Part shown: positions 1-5,730 of the stretch, one piece after another
Numbering within the stretch: the stretch's first letter is position 1
Layout: every line of letters starts with the position of its first letter
Origin: JBBSQE01 sp038258095
GTDB taxonomy: Bacteria; Actinomycetota; Thermoleophilia; Solirubrobacterales; 70-9
DNA length: 7,650 nt
Assembly: GCA_038258095.1 (NCBI GenBank)
Contig: JBBSQE010000149.1
Location: 1 to 7,650, forward strand
Direction: 5' to 3'
Program-made: the position numbers and the translations under genes
Notes under the pieces: generated by a model
What the model was told of the DNA's origin: nothing
Databases searched by the model: none
Seen by the model: only the letters and a program-made list of their open reading frames with translations

Positions 1-1
1 C

Positions 2-151
2 GCCAGCGAGGGGCTGCACCGGGCGGTCGGGTTCACGCCGGTCGGGACCTATCGGCGCATCGGCTGGAAGGACGGCGCCTGGCGCGACGTCGCCTGGTGG
101 CAGCTCGACCTTCGCCCCGGAGAGCCCGTCCCGCCGGGCGGCCCTCGCTAG
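2..151 (+). CDS. GNAT-family N-acetyltransferase, phosphinothricin acetyltransferase type (C-terminal fragment)
   Basis: The last 49 residues of a protein whose start lies before the window. The visible part has the closing signature of the phosphinothricin/methionine sulfoximine acetyltransferase branch of GNAT enzymes: LHRAVGF, then GTYRRIGWKDGAWRDV, then a WWQLDL strand, in that order. In this family the GF and DVxWW stretches form the last strands of the acetyl-CoA-dependent fold, which acetylates a primary amine such as glutamate analogues or amino-acid-like toxins. The final dozen residues (RPGEPVPPGGPR) are an unstructured tail. The stop TAG at 149-151 overlaps the stop of the convergent penicillin-binding protein. 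Family assignment is firm; the real substrate cannot be read from this fragment, and many such enzymes do not act on phosphinothricin. Confidence 0.85.
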   Translation, partial: ASEGLHRAVGFTPVGTYRRIGWKDGAWRDVAWWQLDLRPGEPVPPGGPR

Positions 152-2262
152 TTACCGATGCCCACACCGCCACCCTGACCGACGGACGGCGGAGGGCCGG
201 CCGGCGCGACCGGGGCCGGGGCCGGGACCGACGGGCCCGGGGCGGACGGCGCGTTGACGTCAGGCGCGGGGGCGGTATCGGTGGTGTCCGGCGGCGCATA
301 GCTCGAGTCCGGAGTGGTGTAGGAGCTCGAGGACGAGGTGGTCCTGCCGCTGGTGAACGGCGAGAGGTCGGGCGGCGTCCCCTCGATGAAGTCAGGGCAA
401 TTCCCGGCGACCGCGTTGGTCATGTAGTTGGACCAGATCGGTCCCGCGGTGGGTCCTCCGAAGCCGGTCGCGTCGCGCGACTCCGGGTGGCCGACCCAGA
501 CCGCCGTCGAGTAGAGCGGCGTATAGCCGACGAACCAGGCGTCGGACTCACCCTCAGTCGTTCCGGTCTTGCCGGCCTGGGCCGAGCAGCCCGTTGATGC
601 GTAGCCGGCGCCGGTCCCCTGGGTGATGACTCCCTCGAGGATGCTGGTGACCTCGAAGGCCTCGCCCTCGCTGAGCACCCGCTTGCCATCGGTGTTCGTC
701 TTGTCGACCTCGCCGCCGGGCAGGATCACCTTGCTGATCGCCGTCGCATCGTGGTGGACTCCGCCGCTGGCGAGAGTGGCGTAGGCATCCGCCATCTCGA
801 GCGGGGTGACGCCGTAGGTGAGCCCGCCGATCGCCTCGGCGGGATAGGAGTTGAGCTCGGATGTGATGCCCATCTGGTGAGCCATCCGGGTGACGTTCTC
901 CGGGCCGACGTCGAGGTAGAGCTGTGCGTAGACGACGTTCACCGAGGCCCAGGTGGCCTCGGTCAGGGGGAATGACCCGCCGCCCTCGCCCTCGGAGTTG
1001 TTGACCGTGTAGGTGCCGCCGCCGGGAACCTCGAGCGTCTTCGGCGATGTTCCGTCGTAGTAGGTCGAGGCGGGGTCGATCCCCTGTTTGATCGCGGTCG
1101 AGAGCGTGAAGGCCTTGAACGAGGATCCGGGCTGACGCTGGGCCTGGAGGGCATAGTTGAACTGGGCGTCGTTGGGGTCCGACTGGGTCGAGCCGTAGGC
1201 GACGATTTCACCGTTGGCGGGGTCGATCGAGGCCAGGGCGGCCGCGGGGCCGCCCCCGTCGTAACAGACCGAGCACCCGTCGACCGCGGCCTGGGCGTCG
1301 GCCTGGAGTTTCGGGTTGATCGACGTGTAGACCTTGAGGCCACCGAACCGCATCCGGTTGACTCCGTAGCGGTCGATCAGCTCCTTCTGAACCAGGTCGT
1401 AGAGGACCGGGTCCTTGATCGACTGGTACTTGTCGCCCGGGTGCAGGCCAAGGCCACCGGACCCGATCTGCTGAGCGCGGTCCTGGCTGATGTACCCCTG
1501 GTCAGCCATCGCCTGGAGCACCTCGTTGCGCCGGTCGCGAGCCGCCTGGGGGTCGAGGATCGGGTTGTAGAGCGACGGTGCCTGCGGCAGCCCCGCGAGC
1601 ATGGCGGCCTCGCGGAGGTTGAGGTCGCGGGCGTGCTTTGAGAAGTAGGTCTGCGCCGCGGCCTCGGCACCGACGGCGGTCTCCCCGCCGACGGTTCCGT
1701 AAGGCGCGGTGTTGAGGTACTGGGTGAGGATCGACGTCTTCGAGTACTTGTCCTCGTAGTCGTTGGCCAGGTGCGCCTCGATCAGCTTGCGCTTGATCGT
1801 GTCCTGGGGGTTCTGGATGCAGAGGTTGCGGACGAGCTGCTGCGTGATGGTCGAGCCGCCCTGCTTGGCCTCGCCCGCCTGGACGTCCTCGAAGCCGGCG
1901 CGGATGATGCCCTCGATGTCGACCCCGCCGTGTTTGTAGAAGTTTCGGTCCTCGATCGCGACCGTGGCCGACTTCAGGGAGTCGGGCAGATCCGCAGCCG
2001 GGACGGGCTGGCGGATCTTGGGAGCCTGGATGAATCCGATTCGCGATCCGTCGGCGGCGAAGATGACCGAGGAGCGTCCGTTATCGACCGGGTTGCAGGT
2101 GTTCAGCGGCGGCGCGTCGTTGTAGGCGCGGATCGCCCAAGAGGCGCCGATGCCGCCCGCGACGGCCAGTCCCACCGCGAAGACGACCGCGACGCTGACG
2201 AAGAACTTCAGCGTCGTATGTTCGGAGCGGCGCCTCCGGCGCCTGCGCACACGCGTTGCCAT
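148..2262 (-). CDS. Class A penicillin-binding protein (bifunctional transglycosylase/transpeptidase)
   Basis: Builds peptidoglycan outside the membrane: polymerises lipid II and cross-links stem peptides. Residues are numbered from the upstream ATG at 2295. A cytosolic Arg block (16-23) precedes one membrane segment (about 31-55). The GT51 domain follows with EDRNFY (catalytic Glu115), GGSTITQQ (146-153) and RKLIEAHLA (169-177). The transpeptidase has SSFK (Ser391, Lys394), SVN (451-453) and KTG (576-578), so both activities look intact. A Pro/Ser/Thr-rich tail of about 75 residues ends the protein. I prefer the ATG at 2262 (MATRVRRRR): the 11 codons before it are poor in G/C at third positions, unlike the rest, and their residues are unlike the basic cytosolic tail. 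Neither start has a clear Shine-Dalgarno site. Cys341 and Cys344 (CSVC) lie just before the transpeptidase domain, with further exported cysteines at 67, 159, 570 and 633. A PBP1A/PonA-like role is likely; the exact orthologue is uncertain. Confidence 0.95.
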   Translation of the reverse strand: MATRVRRRRRRRSEHTTLKFFVSVAVVFAVGLAVAGGIGASWAIRAYNDAPPLNTCNPVDNGRSSVIFAADGSRIGFIQAPKIRQPVPAADLPDSLKSATVAIEDRNFYKHGGVDIEGIIRAGFEDVQAGEAKQGGSTITQQLVRNLCIQNPQDTIKRKLIEAHLANDYEDKYSKTSILTQYLNTAPYGTVGGETAVGAEAAAQTYFSKHARDLNLREAAMLAGLPQAPSLYNPILDPQAARDRRNEVLQAMADQGYISQDRAQQIGSGGLGLHPGDKYQSIKDPVLYDLVQKELIDRYGVNRMRFGGLKVYTSINPKLQADAQAAVDGCSVCYDGGGPAAALASIDPANGEIVAYGSTQSDPNDAQFNYALQAQRQPGSSFKAFTLSTAIKQGIDPASTYYDGTSPKTLEVPGGGTYTVNNSEGEGGGSFPLTEATWASVNVVYAQLYLDVGPENVTRMAHQMGITSELNSYPAEAIGGLTYGVTPLEMADAYATLASGGVHHDATAISKVILPGGEVDKTNTDGKRVLSEGEAFEVTSILEGVITQGTGAGYASTGCSAQAGKTGTTEGESDAWFVGYTPLYSTAVWVGHPESRDATGFGGPTAGPIWSNYMTNAVAGNCPDFIEGTPPDLSPFTSGRTTSSSSSYTTPDSSYAPPDTTDTAPAPDVNAPSAPGPSVPAPAPVAPAGPPPSVGQGGGVGIGN

Positions 2263-2321
2263 GACATCAGGATGCCAGTTCCGCTCATCCAGCATGACCC
2301 CGGCGGAAGGATTGGGAAGCG

Positions 2322-2666
2322 GTGGTCATCCCGTACGTTTCCCCGGTGACCTTCGACGAAGCCCTGTCGGCACTCCTGGCCATGGTCGGGGAGCAGGTTG
2401 GGGTCGACGTCCTCGACTCCGGCCCCAGCCCGCAGCTCGTCGCCACCTTCGGCGGCGTCCTCCGCGCCGGGCACTCGATGACGGGTGGGCTCCCCTCCGC
2501 GGGGGAAGCGATCTACATCCGCCTCGACGCCAGCCCGTTTCCCGCAGCCCTCAGCCTCAACCGGGAGCTCTTTCGCGACGGAATGCTCCACCCCGACGGC
2601 TCGGTGAGCCTGCGGCTGGGAGGCGTGGCACTCCTGGTCACGCGGCAGGCGCAAGGAGAGCGATAG
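2322..2666 (+). CDS. Small hypothetical protein, 114 aa
   Basis: I do not recognise the family. Codon third positions are strongly G/C throughout this frame, as in neighbouring genes, which argues for a real gene. It is predicted soluble: no signal peptide, no membrane segment, no cysteine. A helical start (DEALSALLAMVGEQVG) is followed by alternating strand-like stretches (QLVATFGGVL, AIYIRLD, AALSLNRELF, VSLRLGGVALLVT) separated by Gly/Pro turns, suggesting a small beta-rich fold. The proposed start is GTG at 2322, with a weak GGAAGG at 2305-2310 about 11 bases upstream. A GTG at 2346 and an ATG at 2382 are alternatives; the latter would cut off the first helix. It is divergent from the penicillin-binding protein with under 60 bp between starts, so their promoters must overlap. 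No function can be inferred from the neighbour alone. Confidence 0.7.
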   Translation: MVIPYVSPVTFDEALSALLAMVGEQVGVDVLDSGPSPQLVATFGGVLRAGHSMTGGLPSAGEAIYIRLDASPFPAALSLNRELFRDGMLHPDGSVSLRLGGVALLVTRQAQGER

Positions 2667-2719
2667 GGACCATTCTGGCCGACGCTCCCAGCGGCCACGG
2701 TGGTTGCGGCGAATCGATC

Positions 2720-2909
2720 GCCCGGGGTGCGGCAAATCGACCACCGCGAGGCGGTGGGCGAGGTTGCGGACCGGGGCGTCCACGATCGCGAGGATCGCGA
2801 CCAGATCGCGGCCCTCGTAGAACCGCATCGCGTTCCCGTGGAGGTTGTGGGTCCGGACGAGTCCCTCGAGGTCGTCGAGCGCCGTGTCCGTCACGACGAC
2901 GCGAGTCAT
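2720..2909 (-). pseudogene. Probable remnant of a RelE/ParE-type toxin, internally deleted
   Basis: Starts with ATG at 2909, directly after the TGA that would end the antitoxin gene (TGAATG, same frame). The first residues, MTRVVVTDTALDDLEGLV, resemble the opening strand and helix of RelE/ParE toxins, and FYEGRDLVAILAIVDA (30-45) resembles their closing strands. The usual stretch of about 40-50 residues between these, which carries the Arg-rich central strands and the GxxR-type motif, is missing: residue 24 runs almost straight into the final strands. After residue 45 no stop follows. The frame stays open to 2208, through the gene on the opposite strand, although codon bias fades near 2720, so the left end given here is approximate. 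I infer an in-frame internal deletion plus loss of the original stop, giving an inactive toxin. A short unrelated protein is possible; the family call rests on recalled patterns, not an alignment. Confidence 0.45.
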
Positions 2910-3162
2910 TCAGAAGAGCTCGGAGAGCTCGCGAGCCTTGCCCTGCTCGACCCTGAGCCTCGGCTGCTTCGATCCGCGCGGGGAGGTCAGACATCCGCTC
3001 CCCGATCTCGGCGATGGTCCTCGCGTCGGGGTCCGCTTCGTCGATGGCGCCGATCAGCAGCGACCGGGCGAGCGTCCCGTCCGGTACGTGGACGCGCGCC
3101 GCCAACCGCGAGAGCTTCGCGGCATGCTCGTCCTCGAGGGTCACATTCACACTCTTCGCCAT
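2910..3162 (-). pseudogene. Ribbon-helix-helix antitoxin, frameshifted near its C-terminus
   Basis: From ATG at 3162 the protein reads MAKSVNVTLEDEHAAKLSRL, then VPDGTLARSLLIGAIDEA at 27-44. This is the strand-helix-helix plan of small RHH/CopG-type antitoxins, which dimerise, bind their own promoter through the N-terminal strand (KSVNVTL) and mask a toxin with the C-terminal part. The frame is well biased up to residue 70 (AEAQ), then codon third positions turn poor and no stop appears until 2638, which would give an odd 174-residue protein. Skipping one base in the CCC at 2951-2953 restores a well-biased frame, VEQGKARELSELF, ending at TGA 2912-2910 just before the toxin ATG. The repaired length is 83 residues, normal for the family. 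I read this as a one-base insertion, or a sequencing error in a G run. No clear ribosome site; it begins 31 bp after ettA ends. Confidence 0.65.
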
Positions 3163-3169
3163 CCACACA

Positions 3170-3201
3170 GGGGCTGACAGACTCCGGCTCCGCTCAGCCC
3201 C
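3170..3201 (-). terminator. Inverted repeat across the ettA stop codon
   Basis: GGGGCTGA (3170-3177) and TCAGCCCC (3194-3201) are perfect 8-bp complements around a 16-base loop. The stem includes the ettA stop codon and fills most of the 31-bp gap before the antitoxin ATG. There is no T tract, so it is a weak terminator candidate; it might instead limit read-through into, or translation of, the antitoxin gene. Confidence 0.3.
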
Positions 3202-4849
3202 GCACCAGCTTCTTGTAGGTGATGCGGTGCGGGCGGTCGGCGTCGGTGCCGAGACGGGCGTGGCGGTTCTCCTCGTAGGCCTCGAAGTTGCCCTCGAACC
3301 ACTCGACCTGGGAGTCGCCCTCAAAGGCGAGGACGTGGGTCGCAACGCGGTCGAGGAACCATCGATCGTGCGAGATCACCACCGCGCAGCCGGCGAATGA
3401 GAGGAGGGCTTCCTCGAGGGCGCGGAGGGTGTCGACGTCGAGATCGTTGGTCGGCTCGTCGAGAAGGAGAAGGTTGCCGCCCGAGCGCAGGAGCTTCGCC
3501 AGGTGGACGCGGTTGCGCTCCCCGCCGGAGAGTGTCCCGACCTTGCGCTGCTGGTCCGATCCCTTGAAGTTGAAGCCGTTGACGTAGGCGCGGGAGTTCA
3601 TGTCCTTGTCGCCGACCTTGATCTGCTCGTAGCCCTCGGAGATCTCCTCCCAGACGTTCTTCTCGGCGTCGAGCGAGTCGCGGGACTGGTCGACGTAGGC
3701 GAGCTGGACTGTGTCGCCGAGCGTGAGCGCGCCGGAGTCCGGGTTCTCGTCGCCGACGATCATCCGGAAGAGCGTCGTCTTGCCGGCGCCGTTCGCACCG
3801 ATTACGCCGACGATCCCCGCCGGCGGCAGCGAGAAGGAGAGGTCCTCGATCAGGAGCTTGTCGTCGAAGCCCTTCCGCAGCCCGTCGGCCTCGATCACCT
3901 TGTCGCCGAGCCGCGGGCCGGCGGGGATGTGGATCTGGACCGACTCGAGCTTCACGTTCTGCTCCTCGGCGAGGAGGTCCTCATAGCGGGCGAGGCGGGC
4001 CTTCGACTTCTTGCGCCGGCCCTTCGGGTTCTCGCGCACCCACTCGAGCTCGGCCGCGATCGTCTTCTGGCGTGCGCTCGACTTGCGGTCCTCCTGCGCC
4101 AGGCGCTCCTGCTTCTGCTCGAGCCAGGACGAGTAGTTGCCGCGGAACGGAATCCCCCGGCCGCGATCGAGCTCGAGGATCCACCCGGCGACGTTGTCGA
4201 GGAAGTAGCGGTCGTGGGTCACCGCAACTACCGTGCCCTTGTACTCCTCGAGGTGCTTCTCGAGCCAGGCGACGGACTCCGCGTCGAGGTGGTTGGTCGG
4301 TTCGTCGAGGAGAAGGAGGTCCGGCGCCGAGAGGAGCAGGCGGCAGAGGGCGACGCGCCGGCGCTCGCCGCCGGAGAGGTTCGTCACGTCGGAGTCGGCC
4401 GGGGGCAGGCGGAGCGCGTCCATCGCCGTCTCGAGCATCGTGTCCAGGTTCCAGGCGTCGGCCGCGTCGATCCGGGCCTGGAGCTTCGCGAACTCGTCCG
4501 CGGTCTCGTCGGAGTAGTTGGCCGCCAGCTCGTTGAAGCGGTCGAGGAGGTCGCGGGTTTCGCGCACCCCGTCCTCGACGTTCTCCTTCACGGTCTTGGA
4601 CTCGTCGAGCTGGGGCTCCTGCTCGAGCATGCCGACGCTCGCCGACTGGTGGAGCTGCGCCTCGCCCCGGTACTCGTTGTCCACGCCGGCCATGATCCGC
4701 AGCAGCGTCGACTTCCCGGAGCCGTTGTACCCGAGCACGCCGATCTTGGCGCCCGGCATGAAGCTCAGGGAGATGTCGGTGAGCACCTCCTTGCCGGGAG
4801 GATGCGTCCGCGAGACACCCTGCATCGTGAAGACGTAGTCAGAGGACAT
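3194..4849 (-). CDS. ettA: Energy-dependent translational throttle protein EttA (ABC-F ATPase)
   Basis: A cytosolic ABC-F protein that binds the ribosomal E site and, according to ATP/ADP level, gates entry into the elongation cycle. The 551 residues match the usual EttA length of about 555. Two ABC domains are complete. First: Walker A GYNGSGKS (40-47), signature LSGGE (158-162), Walker B with LLLDEPTNHLD and Glu183, H-loop His212. Second: GANGAGKTT (351-359), LSGGE (440-444), LLLDEPTND with Glu465, H-loop His494. Residues about 95-140 form the arm insertion. The linker about 240-300, rich in Lys/Arg/Glu with GRRKKSKARL (277-286), is the P-site tRNA interaction motif. The C-terminal ITYKKL ending is also typical of EttA. 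ATG at 4849 has GGTGAG five bases upstream. There are no membrane domains, so it is not a transporter. It lies downstream of tetR on the same strand across a 135-bp gap, so it probably has its own promoter. Confidence 0.95.
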   Translation of the reverse strand: MSSDYVFTMQGVSRTHPPGKEVLTDISLSFMPGAKIGVLGYNGSGKSTLLRIMAGVDNEYRGEAQLHQSASVGMLEQEPQLDESKTVKENVEDGVRETRDLLDRFNELAANYSDETADEFAKLQARIDAADAWNLDTMLETAMDALRLPPADSDVTNLSGGERRRVALCRLLLSAPDLLLLDEPTNHLDAESVAWLEKHLEEYKGTVVAVTHDRYFLDNVAGWILELDRGRGIPFRGNYSSWLEQKQERLAQEDRKSSARQKTIAAELEWVRENPKGRRKKSKARLARYEDLLAEEQNVKLESVQIHIPAGPRLGDKVIEADGLRKGFDDKLLIEDLSFSLPPAGIVGVIGANGAGKTTLFRMIVGDENPDSGALTLGDTVQLAYVDQSRDSLDAEKNVWEEISEGYEQIKVGDKDMNSRAYVNGFNFKGSDQQRKVGTLSGGERNRVHLAKLLRSGGNLLLLDEPTNDLDVDTLRALEEALLSFAGCAVVISHDRWFLDRVATHVLAFEGDSQVEWFEGNFEAYEENRHARLGTDADRPHRITYKKLVRG

Positions 4850-4854
4850 TGGCG

Positions 4855-4860
4855 CTCACC
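4855..4860 (-). promoter_or_regulatory. Ribosome binding site of ettA
   Basis: On the minus strand GGTGAG lies five bases before the ATG at 4849 and supports that start. Confidence 0.5.
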
Positions 4861-4862
4861 AT

Positions 4863-4902
4863 AGATGGCCACCCCTGCACGGAGATGGCTACCGGTGTAC
4901 GG
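4863..4902. repeat. Imperfect 20-bp tandem direct repeat upstream of ettA
   Basis: Two adjacent copies, 4863-4882 and 4883-4902, both begin AGATGGC and end ACGG and match at 16 of 20 positions. They sit just upstream of the ettA ribosome site. A double binding site for a regulator and a leftover of a mobile-element end are both possible; nothing here decides between them. Confidence 0.5.
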
Positions 4903-4912
4903 GGCCGGTTAG

Positions 4913-4952
4913 CTGAAGGGTTGATGGCGTCGGGACGCCGCAAGCGCTTCAG
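4913..4952. other. Two-tier symmetric inverted repeat between tetR and ettA
   Basis: Outer arms CTGAAG (4913-4918) and CTTCAG (4947-4952) enclose inner arms GGCGT (4926-4930) and ACGCC (4935-4939) around the tetraloop CGGG. The unpaired stretches between the tiers are exactly seven bases on each side. There is no T run on either strand. It could be a weak terminator after tetR or a leader structure or protein site for ettA. Confidence 0.35.
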
Positions 4953-4958
4953 TCCTTC

Positions 4959-4990
4959 GGCTGCCGGCGCCGGTGCGGCCGGCGTCAGCC
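4959..4990 (-). terminator. GC-rich hairpin at the end of tetR
   Basis: GGCTG (4959-4963) pairs with CAGCC (4986-4990), and CCGGC (4964-4968) with GCCGG (4978-4982), with three unpaired bases on one side. The structure overlaps the tetR stop codon at 4985-4987. There is no T tract, so terminator function is only a guess. Confidence 0.3.
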
Positions 4991-5623
4991 CAGCGCGCGC
5001 AGCACGAGGTCCTCGTAGCCCGCCTTGAGGCGATCGAGGTCCATGCCGCGCACCTCGCGTTGGTTGATGAAGACGCTCGCGGCCAGGGCCGAGAGCAGGA
5101 CGTCGGTCGTGTAGTCGGCGTCGATGTCGGGCCGGGCTTCGCGGACGAGTCCCTGGACGTGCAGCCAGCGGAACCGGTAGGGCGGCGATTCGGTGAGGCG
5201 CCCCCTGCCCCTGGCCTCTCCCTCTAGCATCAGGTCGCTGTTTGCCTCGAGGTGATCGAGCATGGCTGAGCCGAAGGCGACCAGCCGGTGACACGGAGGA
5301 GCGCCCGGACCGAGCGGCGGGGGACCGCTGAGGAAGCCGTCCTGCAGCGCGCGCTCGTCTGAGTCCAGGACCGCCAGCGCGAGCGAGGCGCGGTCACCAA
5401 AGCGGCGAAAGAGGGTCCCCTTGCCGACTCCCGCTTCGGCGGCGATGGCGTCCATCGAGGTGCAGGCGACTCCGTTCCGTGCGAACAGGTCGTGGGCGGC
5501 CGCGAGGATGCGCTCGCGGTTGCGGGCGGCATCCGCGCGCTCCGGGCGGGCTTCTCCGACAATGGGAAGGCCGGCCTCGGCGACGGGAAGGTCGGAGTCG
5601 ATCGTGGGGAGGTCCGTAGCCAT
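4985..5623 (-). CDS. TetR-family transcriptional regulator
   Basis: A 212-residue DNA-binding repressor, a normal length for the family. After an acidic 30-residue leader, residues 31-76 form the TetR helix-turn-helix: RNRERILAAAHDLFARNG, then TSMDAIAAEAGVGKGTLFRRFGDR, matching the consensus for helices 1-4 including the GVGKGTLFRRF recognition helix. Residues about 80-212 are the helical ligand-binding and dimerisation domain, which is not conserved enough to name a ligand. The gene is divergent from yceI across 107 bp that contain two copies of one palindrome, so autorepression and repression of yceI and the FMN reductase gene are likely. ATG at 5623 is chosen because a TACACT -10 hexamer ends six bases before it, as expected for a leaderless message; I see no Shine-Dalgarno site. 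The inducer may be a lipophilic or electrophilic compound, judged only from the neighbours. Confidence 0.93.
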   Translation of the reverse strand: MATDLPTIDSDLPVAEAGLPIVGEARPERADAARNRERILAAAHDLFARNGVACTSMDAIAAEAGVGKGTLFRRFGDRASLALAVLDSDERALQDGFLSGPPPLGPGAPPCHRLVAFGSAMLDHLEANSDLMLEGEARGRGRLTESPPYRFRWLHVQGLVREARPDIDADYTTDVLLSALAASVFINQREVRGMDLDRLKAGYEDLVLRALG

Positions 5624-5629
5624 GTCACG

Positions 5630-5635
5630 AGTGTA
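5630..5635 (-). promoter_or_regulatory. Candidate -10 element of tetR (leaderless)
   Basis: TACACT on the minus strand fits the actinobacterial TANNNT pattern and ends six bases before the ATG at 5623, so transcription would begin at or next to the start codon. No good -35 hexamer is visible; the operator at 5640-5655 occupies the spacer region, suited to blocking RNA polymerase. Confidence 0.4.
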
Positions 5636-5637
5636 TC

Positions 5638-5657
5638 AAGCGGACCATAGTCCGCTT
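5638..5657. promoter_or_regulatory. TetR operator 1 (tetR-proximal palindrome)
   Basis: AAGCGGAC-CATA-GTCCGCTT: perfect 8-bp arms around four bases. Read on the minus strand it differs from operator 2 at only three of 20 positions. It lies immediately upstream of the tetR -10 candidate, a typical place for autorepression by a TetR dimer. Confidence 0.7.
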
Positions 5658-5680
5658 ATGTGATACCTTGTTGGAAGTAA

Positions 5681-5696
5681 GCGGACTACGGTCCGC
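5681..5696. promoter_or_regulatory. TetR operator 2 (yceI-proximal palindrome)
   Basis: GCGGAC-TACG-GTCCGC: perfect 6-bp arms around four bases, with the same core as operator 1. The centres are 41 bp apart, close to four helical turns, so two dimers would bind on about the same DNA face. It directly precedes AACACT (5697-5702), a weak -10 candidate for yceI. Confidence 0.7.
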
Positions 5697-5719
5697 AACA
5701 CTCACTCGAACAACCACTT

Positions 5720-5725
5720 AGGAGA
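5720..5725 (+). promoter_or_regulatory. Ribosome binding site of yceI
   Basis: AGGAGA lies five bases before the ATG at 5731. It is the best Shine-Dalgarno match in the window and fixes the yceI start, in contrast to the divergent tetR gene, which has none. Confidence 0.7.
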
Positions 5726-5730
5726 ACCAC

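Noticed and set aside
178..260. GC-rich short repeats (GGGGCC-like) that might be a tandem repeat or terminator
   Set aside because: They encode the Pro/Ala/Ser tail of the penicillin-binding protein in its frame; codon use for Pro and Ala explains them.
1771..2349. A plus-strand frame of 192 residues opposite the start of the penicillin-binding protein
   Set aside because: It is antisense to the membrane segment and GT51 domain, whose motifs are intact.
2208..2909. The whole 233-residue minus-strand frame starting at the toxin ATG
   Set aside because: Only the first part to about 2720 has coding bias; the rest is antisense to the gene at 2322-2666 and is explained by lack of chance stops in GC-rich DNA.
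3503..4864. A 453-residue open frame on the plus strand antisense to ettA
   Set aside because: It is a shadow caused by strong G/C third-position bias; composition is Leu/Val/Glu/Arg-heavy with no motif, and the opposite strand encodes a complete EttA.
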